16,605 bases of DNA from AG41 sp965653495 (GTDB lineage: Bacteria > Gemmatimonadota > Gemmatimonadetes > Gemmatimonadales > GWC2-71-9), in contig CBFHAJ010000079.1 in NCBI GenBank assembly GCA_965653495.1, positions 1 through 16,605 on the forward strand. Direction: 5' to 3'. Below, piece by piece: positions 7,779 through 13,937 of this stretch. Numbering within the stretch: position 1 is the first letter of the stretch; each line of letters starts with the position of its first letter. The notes under the pieces were generated by a model, which was given only the letters and a program-made list of their open reading frames with translations, was not told where the DNA came from and did not search any database. A program made the position numbers and the translations under genes.

Positions 7779-8920
7779 GCGATCAGCTCCTTCATGACTT
7801 CATTGGTGCCCGCGTAGATGCGCTGCACCCGGCTGTCCGCCCACAGCCGCGCGATCGGATACTCCGTCATGTAGCCGTAGCCGCCGTGCAGTTGCAGGCA
7901 CTGGTCGACCACCCGGCACTGACAATCCGTGAGCCAGTACTTGGCCATCGCCGCGGTGATGTCGTCGAGCCGTCCGGCGATGAATCGCTCGATGCAATCA
8001 TCGAGGAACACGCGGCCGACGTGGGCCGCCGTCTTGCACTCGGCCAGCGTGAAGCGGGTATTCTGAAAATCGAGCAGGGGCTTCCCGAACGCGGTCCGCT
8101 CTTTCACATACTGGGTAGTGATCGCGACGGCGTGCTCCGCCGCCGCGACCGCGCTCACCCCCACCCCGAGCCGCTCGTAGGGGAGGCGCTCCATCATCTG
8201 CGGGAAGCCATTGCCCTCGGCGGTTCCGAGGAGATTCGCCGCCGGCACGCGTACGTCGTCGAAGAACAGCTCGCAGGTGTCCTGCGCGTGCATCCCGACC
8301 TTGTCGAGCGACCGGCCGACGCGGTAGCCGGTAAGGTCCTTGGTCTCGACCATGATCAGCGAGAGGCCCTTGGGGCCGGCCGCGCGCCGATCGGTCTTGA
8401 CGGCGAGGCACACCAGGCCGGCCAGGGCGCCGTTGGTGATGAACGTCTTGGAGCCGTTGATGACGTAGCAGTTTCCCTGGCGTTGGGCCGTGGTCTTGAT
8501 GCCCTGCAGATCGGAGCCCGCGCCGGGCTCAGTCATCGCAATCGCCGCGACCAGCTCGCCCGCCGCCAGGCGCGGCAGCCAGGCGCGACGCTGCGCGTCG
8601 CTGCCGTAGGCGAGGACGTAGTGCGCCACGATGCTCTGAATCGCCGAGCCGAAGTGGACACCAGCGCGCACCAGCTCTTCGAGCACCACCGCCTCGTGCG
8701 CGAAGCTGCCGCCGCCGCCGCCGTATTCGTCGGGAATGTCGGGCAAGAGCAGCCCGGCAGCGCCAGCCCGCGTCCAGGCGTCAGCGTCGGGACGCTGCTG
8801 CTCGCGCCAGCGCTCCTGCTGCGGGACGAACTCTTTCTCGATGAACTGACGAACCGCCTTGCGGAACGCCCGCACGTCGTCAGTCGCCCACGAGGACTGA
8901 TAGCTCCCGGTGGCGGTCAT
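7766..8920 (-). CDS. Acyl-CoA dehydrogenase, long-chain/isovaleryl-type catalytic arrangement
   Basis: The protein has 384 aa, the normal length for this FAD-dependent family, which introduces a 2,3-double bond into acyl thioesters and passes electrons to ETF. The first family signature is AMTEPGAGSDLQG (128-140). The second is QLHGGYGYMTEYPIARLWADSR (343-364) with the C-terminal IYAGTNEVMKELI. The position that holds the catalytic Glu in short- and medium-chain enzymes (YEGT) is Ala here. The base is instead likely E249 in LPYERL, as in long-chain and isovaleryl-CoA dehydrogenases. ATG 8920 is chosen because the aligned N-terminus starts there; a frame running to 9151 crosses a palindromic intergenic repeat and adds an Arg-rich stretch unlike the family. 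No good Shine-Dalgarno is seen. It is the first gene of the NRPS operon and overlaps the NRPS by 13 nt, so it may act on a carrier-bound intermediate or make a precursor. The true substrate is unknown. Confidence 0.93.
   Translation of the reverse strand: MTATGSYQSSWATDDVRAFRKAVRQFIEKEFVPQQERWREQQRPDADAWTRAGAAGLLLPDIPDEYGGGGGSFAHEAVVLEELVRAGVHFGSAIQSIVAHYVLAYGSDAQRRAWLPRLAAGELVAAIAMTEPGAGSDLQGIKTTAQRQGNCYVINGSKTFITNGALAGLVCLAVKTDRRAAGPKGLSLIMVETKDLTGYRVGRSLDKVGMHAQDTCELFFDDVRVPAANLLGTAEGNGFPQMMERLPYERLGVGVSAVAAAEHAVAITTQYVKERTAFGKPLLDFQNTRFTLAECKTAAHVGRVFLDDCIERFIAGRLDDITAAMAKYWLTDCQCRVVDQCLQLHGGYGYMTEYPIARLWADSRVQRIYAGTNEVMKELIACAL
7787..7792 (-). promoter_or_regulatory. Ribosome binding site deciding the NRPS start
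   Basis: The minus strand reads AAGGAG, then CTGATCGC (8 nt), then TTG at 7778-7776. The site lies inside the 3' end of the acyl-CoA dehydrogenase gene. The spacing suits the TTG start and is too long (17 nt) for the GTG at 7769. Confidence 0.6.
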
Positions 8921-9204
8921 TGGTGGTCGCGCGCCATGTTGGGTACTGGAGCGCCGCACGTAAGTCTTTGAGCCATCTCGCTCCCGCCTTCGTTGGCTGT
9001 GCGGCTGGGTGATCCGAGCCGCAGCCGCGACCGTGCCGTTGCAGACGGCGGGCCAAAGACAGTGGCAAGGGCTGCATCTGGCGGCGGGAAAAGCCCTTAA
9101 GCGTCTAGCGACTGTCCGAGCCTGTTCTGGGGTGAGGCGTCGACGCCTCACGGGGCTTTAGCCCGACGAAGCCCAGCCGGGGAGCGTTTTGCGCCGCAGC
9201 AACG
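8921..9204. other. Intergenic region between the PabC-like gene and the NRPS operon
   Basis: This 284-bp spacer has no gene I can support. It holds an inverted repeat AAGGGCT (9067-9073) / AGCCCTT (9092-9098) with an 18-nt loop, a perfect 20-bp palindrome (9132-9151) and a small GGGCT/AGCCC hairpin (9153-9164). The operon promoter should lie in the part nearest 8920, but I see no convincing -35/-10 pair. The last two elements sit 40-75 nt beyond the PabC-like stop codon and could end its transcript. Confidence 0.5.
9132..9164. repeat. Perfect 20-bp palindrome plus adjacent hairpin (REP-like element)
   Basis: Bases 9132-9151 form a perfect palindrome (GTGAGGCGTC followed by its reverse complement). 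Immediately next to it, 9153-9164 reads GGGCTTTAGCCC, a second inverted repeat. On the minus strand the pair reads GGGCTAAAGCCC followed by the palindrome. Such GGGCTAAAGCCC-type units resemble REP/RAYT-associated intergenic repeats. The copy number in the genome cannot be judged from one window. It may act as the transcription end of the PabC-like gene, although no T-tract is present. Confidence 0.6.
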
Positions 9205-9867
9205 CTACGGCCAAAATCGCGCCGCTAGCGCGGCGGTGCGGGGGTCCGCGGGGGGGACGGTCGCGCCGTCCAGGACGGCGAACGGCACGACTCCGCGCAC
9301 CGCGTTGGTGAGGAAGGCGCTCCGTCCGGTCAGCGCCGCGCGCGGATAGCGTCCCTGCTCCACCCGGTCCACCAGCTCGAGCACGCGGGCGCGGGCGATG
9401 CCAGGCAGGATCCCCAGCTCGAGAGCCGGCGTGCGCAGCCGGTCTCCCTCCCACCAATACACGGTCCACGTGGTGCCTTCCGCCACAAAGCCATCGGGCG
9501 TGAGCAGCAGCGCATCGTCTGCCTCTGCCACTTCGGCTTCAGCGGCAGCTTCCTCAAAGCAGTCGCGCTCCGTCGTCTTGTGCGGGTAGGGCTGGTGCGG
9601 CTCGGCCGCCGTGATCACCGCCGGCGGCTGCGTCGCAACGAGCTGGCGCACCGTGACGCTCGCCCGTCCGTCGCGCACTTCCACCCGGAGCACTGCGTCT
9701 CCAGTCGCCGCAAACGGGGCGACCAGTTTCCTCACATCCTGGTTCGGCTGCGGAAGGCCCAGCTCGGAGAGCGAGCGGGTCAGCCGGGCAAGGTGGCGCT
9801 CCAGCAGCGGGATGCGGCCGTCGCGCACGCGCATGGTCTCGAGGAGACCGTACTGCGGCTGATTCAT
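9205..9867 (-). CDS. pabC: Class IV PLP aminotransferase, probable aminodeoxychorismate lyase
   Basis: The protein has 220 aa, shorter than the roughly 270 aa of E. coli PabC. This is fold-type IV PLP enzyme sequence. The early segment (YGLLETMRVRDGRIPLLERHLARL, shown here in part) is the substrate-strand region typical of the family. The Schiff-base lysine is K97 in PHKTTERDCFEEA. VAEGTTWTVYWW has E130 of the conserved E-G-T/S cofactor motif. LELGILPGIARARVLEL follows, and FLTNAVRGVVPF closes the fold. In folate synthesis PabC converts 4-amino-4-deoxychorismate to p-aminobenzoate and pyruvate. A D-amino-acid or branched-chain aminotransferase role cannot be excluded from motifs alone. No pabA/pabB partner is visible. 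It shares the strand of the NRPS operon, but 284 bp with palindromes separate them, so I treat it as independent. ATG 9867 has only a weak upstream ribosome site. Confidence 0.82.
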   Translation of the reverse strand: MNQPQYGLLETMRVRDGRIPLLERHLARLTRSLSELGLPQPNQDVRKLVAPFAATGDAVLRVEVRDGRASVTVRQLVATQPPAVITAAEPHQPYPHKTTERDCFEEAAAEAEVAEADDALLLTPDGFVAEGTTWTVYWWEGDRLRTPALELGILPGIARARVLELVDRVEQGRYPRAALTGRSAFLTNAVRGVVPFAVLDGATVPPADPRTAALAARFWP

Positions 9868-9874
9868 GGGTGCT

Positions 9875-9942
9875 AAGCCTCAAGGCGTAAGCCGCAAGCC
9901 GCAAGAGGCCCCGTCCCACTTGCGGCGTACGCCTTACGGCTT
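9875..9942. repeat. Imperfect inverted repeat with 7-bp periodic arms
   Basis: The left arm (9875-9898) and the reverse complement of the right arm (9919-9942) match at 21 of 24 positions, around a 20-nt loop. Each arm is made of degenerate 7-bp units of the form AAGSCGY (AAGGCGT, AAGCCGC; AAGCCGT, AAGGCGT). It lies between two divergently transcribed genes and begins 8 bp from the start codon of the PabC-like gene, so it would be in that gene's leader RNA. TTTT follows the right arm on the plus strand, but no plus-strand gene lies upstream to terminate. Confidence 0.75.
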
Positions 9943-9987
9943 GCTTTTAACGCCAGCCATTCCCCATCTTGTGGCGCCCGCGACTCC

Positions 9988-9993
9988 AGGAGG
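9988..9993 (+). promoter_or_regulatory. Strong Shine-Dalgarno for the Gly-rich lipoprotein
   Basis: AGGAGG lies 5 nt upstream of ATG 9999. It fixes the start at 9999 rather than at an earlier in-frame start at 9969. Confidence 0.75.
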
Positions 9994-9998
9994 ACCCT

Positions 9999-11144
9999 AT
10001 GCGGAGGTTCCCCACGGTTCCGCGCGACGTCTCTGTGCTACGCCTTTGCTTGACGTCTTTCTGCGCGACGCTCTTCGCCGTTGCCTGTTCTCATGCTCCG
10101 CCAGCAGACTTCGCACCCGACCCTGGCCTCGTCGGGCAGATCCGTGACATCCGGATCATCCCCGGGTACACGCGCGCGTGCCCGGGCGCGACGATCCCCA
10201 CCACGTACGAGGCCGTCCTGAACGACGGATCGCGTATCCCGTTCGCGCGGTCGTACGACAAAAAGCACCCGCCCCGTCTCCACGTGGTGTTCCTCGACCG
10301 CGAGAGTCCCGACGCGGTCTCGCAGGACGACGGCGACTGGGTGACCGAGCGAGACCCGATGGCGACCGTCGCCACCGGGTTCCGGCTCACGGCCACGCTC
10401 CGGGCCAAGCCCAGCGCCACCGCTACGGTGGTGGTGCCGCCGTATTACGGATGCATGCCCCACGCGTTCACGTTCACCGGCGATCAGGGGCAGGTCGGTC
10501 AGGCCGGAGCGAACGGGCCGGACGTGGCGGTGCGGTTGGCGATGTTGCGCTCGCCGTTCTACGACAAGCTGTACGTCGCCGCGATTCAGGCGGGGGTCGC
10601 CGTCCCCTTCTACATCCTCGGCGACGCCGCCAGCGCTCCGCCCGCCGACTGGCTGATCGTGGAATCGCGCGGGGGCGCGGGTGGGACGGGACGCGGGGGC
10701 CCGAACGGCAGCGACGGCTCGGCGGGGGCCGCGGGATGTCCGGCCCAAGCGGGCGCCCCCGGGGGGAACGGCGGGCCCGGGGAAGCGGGAGGCTCGGGCG
10801 GGCGCGGGGGCCGCATCACGGTCATCGTGCCGGTGGACCAGCCGCTGCTCGCCGGACTGGTGGATGGGCGGAGTATCGGCGGCACGGGCGGGGCGGGTGG
10901 CGCCGGGGGCGCCGGCGGGAAGGGAGGCAAGGGCGGTCAGGGCACCGCCGATGCGAATAACCGGCGTTGCCCGGACGCGGCCGACGGCGCGCCGGGCCGC
11001 GCGGGGGCAACGGGCCAGCAGGGAAGCGACGGCGCAACGGGACCGCGCTCGATCGTGGTGACGGCGCCCACGCGAGAGCTGTTCGGAATGCAGGTGCCGC
11101 CGGGGCTGGGAGCGCTGCTAGAGCGAATGCAGCGGAGGCCATAG
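9999..11144 (+). CDS. Gly-rich repeat lipoprotein, conserved-looking, function unknown
   Basis: The protein has 381 aa. The N-terminus has Arg2, Arg3, Arg9 and Arg15, a hydrophobic run at 16-29, and a lipobox-like AVAC with Cys30, so an exported lipoprotein is likely. Residues 31-220 form a non-repetitive domain with two Cys (61, 152). After this come two blocks dominated by Gly, at about 223-271 and 293-349, with runs such as GGTGGAGGAGGAGG and short G-X-Y stretches. A hydrophobic strand-like segment separates them (ITVIVPVDQPLLAGLVDG, 273-290). Each block holds one Cys (247, 324), which could pair. The Pro content and strict G-X-Y register are too low for a true collagen triple helix; a polyglycine-II-like fold is possible. 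No enzyme motif is seen. I recall similar lipoproteins from soil Gemmatimonadota, but that is memory, not a search. It is convergent with the next small lipoprotein, 19 nt apart. Confidence 0.85.
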   Translation: MRRFPTVPRDVSVLRLCLTSFCATLFAVACSHAPPADFAPDPGLVGQIRDIRIIPGYTRACPGATIPTTYEAVLNDGSRIPFARSYDKKHPPRLHVVFLDRESPDAVSQDDGDWVTERDPMATVATGFRLTATLRAKPSATATVVVPPYYGCMPHAFTFTGDQGQVGQAGANGPDVAVRLAMLRSPFYDKLYVAAIQAGVAVPFYILGDAASAPPADWLIVESRGGAGGTGRGGPNGSDGSAGAAGCPAQAGAPGGNGGPGEAGGSGGRGGRITVIVPVDQPLLAGLVDGRSIGGTGGAGGAGGAGGKGGKGGQGTADANNRRCPDAADGAPGRAGATGQQGSDGATGPRSIVVTAPTRELFGMQVPPGLGALLERMQRRP

Positions 11145-11146
11145 AC

Positions 11147-11165
11147 AGCCGCAAGGCTTACGGCT
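11147..11165. repeat. Short imperfect palindrome filling a convergent gene gap
   Basis: AGCCG (11147-11151) pairs with CGGCT (11161-11165), and the interior AAGGCTT is nearly self-complementary. It occupies almost the whole gap between two convergent stop codons and includes the start of the neighbouring TAG. The words resemble the units at 9875-9942, so this may be a single remnant copy. With one unit only, chance is a fair alternative. Confidence 0.35.
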
Positions 11166-11589
11166 ATCGCAATACCAGGTGCGAGTATTGGAGAAAGTTT
11201 TCAATCACCAGCTCGAACTCGTCGCCCGGTGTGATCGCCGGCAGCTGGGTCGACCAGGACTTGCGCGCGCCGACCGGGTCGGCCACCACGGTCACAGTCC
11301 CGGAGGCCCTGACGAACTCGGCGGGGACGGTGAACTCGATGGTGTTGTTGGTCGTCACGATCCCGAGCCGCACCCACATCGCGCCGCGAGCGAGGTAGAT
11401 TCTCACGTCCGACCAGTTGCTGTTGGTGACGCGCAGCGTGACAGCGGCGTTGCTGGACGAGGCAGATGGCGCGGCTGAATCCGGGGTGACCTGAGGCGAG
11501 GGGGTGGCTGCAGTTGGCGCCGCCTGGCCGTGATGCGCGCACGCGGTGACGGCCAGCCAGGCGCAGAGGGACCAGCGGAACCGCGACAT
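11164..11589 (-). CDS. Small secreted lipoprotein, function unknown
   Basis: The protein has 141 aa. The start ATG 11589 is preceded 7 nt away by a purine-rich AAGGGGGG site. A frame reaching 11652 would add an N-terminus before the signal peptide and is rejected. MSRFRWSLCAWLAVTAC is a lipoprotein signal with Cys17 as the likely lipidated residue. A Pro/Ala/Ser-rich linker (about 20-50) follows, then a compact beta-rich domain (VTLRVTNSNWSDVRIYLARGAMWVRLGIVT in part) ending in FELVIEN. The pattern 'VTNxNWSDVxVY... RLGxV' is one I associate with small exported proteins of soil bacteria such as Gemmatimonadota. No enzymatic residues stand out. It is divergent from the FAD oxidoreductase gene, with 62 bp between the start codons, so the two promoters must share this short gap. 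Confidence 0.85.
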   Translation of the reverse strand: MSRFRWSLCAWLAVTACAHHGQAAPTAATPSPQVTPDSAAPSASSSNAAVTLRVTNSNWSDVRIYLARGAMWVRLGIVTTNNTIEFTVPAEFVRASGTVTVVADPVGARKSWSTQLPAITPGDEFELVIENFLQYSHLVLR

Positions 11590-11651
11590 GGATACGCCCC
11601 CCTTCAACGTCGTAACATACTGCACCACACCAGACCGTAGAAGGGACCGCA

Positions 11652-13244
11652 ATGTCAGGGTCGTACGACGTCATCATCGTCGGGGCGGGTCACAACGGCC
11701 TCGTCACGGCGGCCTATCTCGCGCGGGCGGGTCGCCGGGTGCTGGTGCTCGAGCGCCGCGACGTGGTGGGTGGCGCGTGCGTGACCGAGGAGCTGTGGCC
11801 CGGATTCAAGGTGTCCACGGCGGCCTACGTCAACAGCCTGTTGCGCCCCGAGATCATCCGCGACTTAGAGCTCGCGCGGCATGGATTCGAGCTGCTGCCG
11901 CGCAGCCCCTCGTCGTTCACACCGTTCCCCGACGGCCGGTTCCTGCTGATGGGCCCGGACAAGGAGTTGACGCGGCAGCAGGTCGCCAAGTTTTCGGCGC
12001 GCGATGCCGAAGCGCTGCCGCGTTACGAGGCGATGCTCGAGCGGGTCGCTGACTTCATCGAGCCCACCCTGCTCCAGACGCCCCCCAACCCGTGGTCATT
12101 CCGTCCGCGCAACCTCGCGCAGCTCGCCGGTCTGGGGTGGCGATTCCTCAAGCTCGGCAGGGACGGCCCCGGCGCGCTCGAGATCCTCACCGGCGCGGCG
12201 CTGCCGATTCTCGACCGCTGGTTCGAGTCGGAGCAGCTGAAGATCGCGCTCGCCACCGATGCCATCATCGGCGCGATGGCCTCGCCCACTGTACCGGGCA
12301 CGGCGTACGTGCTGTTCCACCACGTCATGGGCGAGTGCAACGGGGTGCGGGGGATGTGGGGCTATGTGCGCGGGGGGATGGGCGGCATCACACAGGCGCT
12401 CGCGTCCGCCGCGCGCGCCCGCGGCGTCGAGATCCGTCTGAACAGCCCGGTCGCGAAGATCGTGACCAAGCGCGGCCGGGTGAAAGGCGTGGCGCTCGCG
12501 GACGGCACCGAGTTCGCGGCGCGCCAGGTCGCGTCAAACCTCGACGCGCGCCTCACGTTCCTGCAGCTGGTCGATGGGAACGAGCTGCCGGCGGAGTTCG
12601 TCGCGGCTGTGCGCGCCATCGACTACTCGAGCGCCTCGCTCAAGATCAACGTCGTGCTCTCGGAGCTCCCCGATTTCACCGCGGTCCGGGGCAGCGGCCT
12701 CGCGCCGAACACCCACCTGCGCGGCACGATCCACCTCGCGCCCACGCTCGAGTACATGGAGCGCGCGTACGACGACGCCAAGTACGGCCGCCCCTCCGCG
12801 GATCCGATCCTCGAGTGCACCATCCCCTCGGTGGTGGACACGACGGTGGCGCCGGCCGGGAAACATGTGATGTCGTTCTTCGTGCAGTACGCGCCGTACC
12901 GGCTGCGCGACGGCGCGACGTGGGATCAGCTGAAGGACAAGTTCGCCGACCGCTGCTTCGACATCCTCACCGAGTACGCGCCCAACTTCAAGCGCGCGGT
13001 GATCGATCGCCAGGTGCTCTCGCCCTTGGATCTCGAGCGCCGGTTCGGGCTCACGGGAGGAAACATCTTTCAGGGCGCCATGACCCTGTCACAGCTGTTC
13101 TTCCTGCGCCCGCTGCCCGGGTACGCCGACTACCGCTCCCCCATCAAGGGGCTGTATCTGTGCGGCTCGGCGACGCACCCGGGCGGGGGTGTCATGGGGG
13201 CGTGCGGCTATAATGCGGCTCGGGAAATTCTGAGAGATCGGTGA
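11652..13244 (+). CDS. FAD-dependent oxidoreductase, PYROXD2 / phytoene-desaturase-like
   Basis: The protein has 530 aa. The N-terminal dinucleotide-binding motif is DVIIVGAGHNGLVTAAYLARAG, seen here in part as GxGxxG at 11-16. The acidic residue ending the second strand is E34 (LVLERRD), and the GG of the FAD motif is at 40-41. The C-terminus has GLYLCGSATHPGGGVMGACG, the second flavin-contact motif of the CrtI/PYROXD2 group. Length and both ends match bacterial homologues of human PYROXD2. The bacterial substrate is unknown; carotenoid desaturation by true CrtI proteins is a related reaction but is not implied, since no carotenoid genes are nearby. ATG 11652 has an upstream AAGGGA site. It is convergent with the DinB-like gene, with a heptamer-built hairpin in between. 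Confidence 0.9.
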   Translation: MSGSYDVIIVGAGHNGLVTAAYLARAGRRVLVLERRDVVGGACVTEELWPGFKVSTAAYVNSLLRPEIIRDLELARHGFELLPRSPSSFTPFPDGRFLLMGPDKELTRQQVAKFSARDAEALPRYEAMLERVADFIEPTLLQTPPNPWSFRPRNLAQLAGLGWRFLKLGRDGPGALEILTGAALPILDRWFESEQLKIALATDAIIGAMASPTVPGTAYVLFHHVMGECNGVRGMWGYVRGGMGGITQALASAARARGVEIRLNSPVAKIVTKRGRVKGVALADGTEFAARQVASNLDARLTFLQLVDGNELPAEFVAAVRAIDYSSASLKINVVLSELPDFTAVRGSGLAPNTHLRGTIHLAPTLEYMERAYDDAKYGRPSADPILECTIPSVVDTTVAPAGKHVMSFFVQYAPYRLRDGATWDQLKDKFADRCFDILTEYAPNFKRAVIDRQVLSPLDLERRFGLTGGNIFQGAMTLSQLFFLRPLPGYADYRSPIKGLYLCGSATHPGGGVMGACGYNAAREILRDR

Positions 13245-13246
13245 TG

Positions 13247-13331
13247 TCGTTATCCGTCAACCGTTAACCGTCATCCGTTATCCGTGGGGCAACGGAAGCG
13301 ACGGATAACGGATGACGGACGACGGATGACG
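13247..13331. repeat. Heptamer-built inverted repeat, likely bidirectional terminator
   Basis: The left array is made of 7-bp units TCGTTAT, CCGTCAA, CCGTTAA, CCGTCAT, CCGTTAT, CCGT (13247-13285). The right array is ACGGATA, ACGGATG, ACGGACG, ACGGATG, ACG (13301-13331). Inner arms 13268-13285 and 13301-13318 are a perfect 18-bp inverted repeat with a 15-nt loop; over 31 bp the match is 27 of 31. The element begins 3 bp after the oxidoreductase stop codon and ends just before the stop of the convergent DinB-like gene. A role in ending both transcripts is likely, though no T-tract is present. Confidence 0.85.
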
Positions 13332-13332
13332 T

Positions 13333-13857
13333 TCAGGCTTTCTTCGCCGTCGGCGGCAGATGGCCGTTCAAGCGCAGGTAGATTGCCATCTGACTGTAGT
13401 GATCCGCCCAGTCGGCGACAGTGATCAGCGCCGCCATCCCCTTGGTGACCTTGCGGCCGCCGAAGAAGTCGATGCTGTCGGCCAGCTGCGCATCCTGGAT
13501 CTGTGCGAGCACCCCTTCGCAGTACTTGAAGGACTCCTTGAGGCCCGCGACCAGCTTGTCCTTGGCGTCGGCCCCCGTGAACTGGGCCACGTCCGGCTCC
13601 TTCTGCCCGCTGGTCGCGGCGCAGAGATAGTTATTCCCTTCCTTGATCAGGTGCGCGACCACATCGCCGAAGGTCATCTGCGCGGGCGTGGGCTAGTAGT
13701 TGTACTTGTCGGCGGGCATTTCCTCGGCGGCATCGACGATGTTCTTGGTCTGGCGCGTCGCCATCGCCCGCACCCCGTTCATCACCGGGTTCTGAGCGTG
13801 CAGCGTCAGCGGGAAGGCACAGACAGCGACCAGCGTGGTACCGAGCGCGAATCTCAT
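13333..13857 (-). pseudogene. Exported DinB-family protein interrupted by an in-frame amber codon
   Basis: From ATG 13857, preceded by AGGAG 6 nt upstream, the frame reads a clear signal peptide (MRFALGTTLVAVCAFPLTLHAQ) and then a DinB-like start (VMNGVRAMATRQTKNIVDAA, EEMPADKYNY). It then meets TAG at 13693-13695 (codon 55) and continues in the same frame as PTPAQMTFGDVVAHLI... to TGA at 13333. Members of this group that I know read straight through here (YxYxPTPAQMTFG). The intact frame would be 174 aa with conserved His in VVAHL and WADHYSQ, typical of the DinB four-helix metal-binding fold. A single base change (AAG or CAG to TAG) explains the stop. Alternatives are a sequencing error, or translation of the remainder from ATG 13677 (114 aa, without export signal). 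The rest of the gene shows no decay. Confidence 0.85.
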
Positions 13858-13937
13858 CCTATTCTCCTGTGGTAGGCGTGGTAGCGGCCGCCGAATTTTG
13901 CACCGGAAAGGGCCCCGAGTCCAGGCTACATTGTAGC

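Noticed and set aside
3999..7817. Very long plus-strand ORF (over 1200 codons) opposite the NRPS
   Set aside because: The minus strand encodes clear A, methyltransferase, PCP and C domains. The plus frame is Arg/Gln/His-rich with no domain, an effect of high GC lowering stop codon frequency.
8921..9151. N-terminal extension of the acyl-CoA dehydrogenase to 9151
   Set aside because: The family normally starts near the chosen ATG. The extra part is Arg-rich and crosses intergenic palindromes.
10610..10930. Minus-strand Pro-rich ORF opposite the Gly-rich repeats
   Set aside because: It is the complement of Gly codons (GGC/GGG give GCC/CCC), so the Pro/Ala richness is an artefact of the sense repeat.
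13208..13213. TATAAT sequence on the plus strand
   Set aside because: It lies inside the C-terminal codons of the FAD oxidoreductase (GYNAA), with no gene starting downstream on that strand before the convergent gene.
13927..13932. TACATT as a -10 box for the aminopeptidase
   Set aside because: The only -35-like sequence (TTGCAC at 13898) is 23 bp away, too far; a leaderless start is possible but unsupported.
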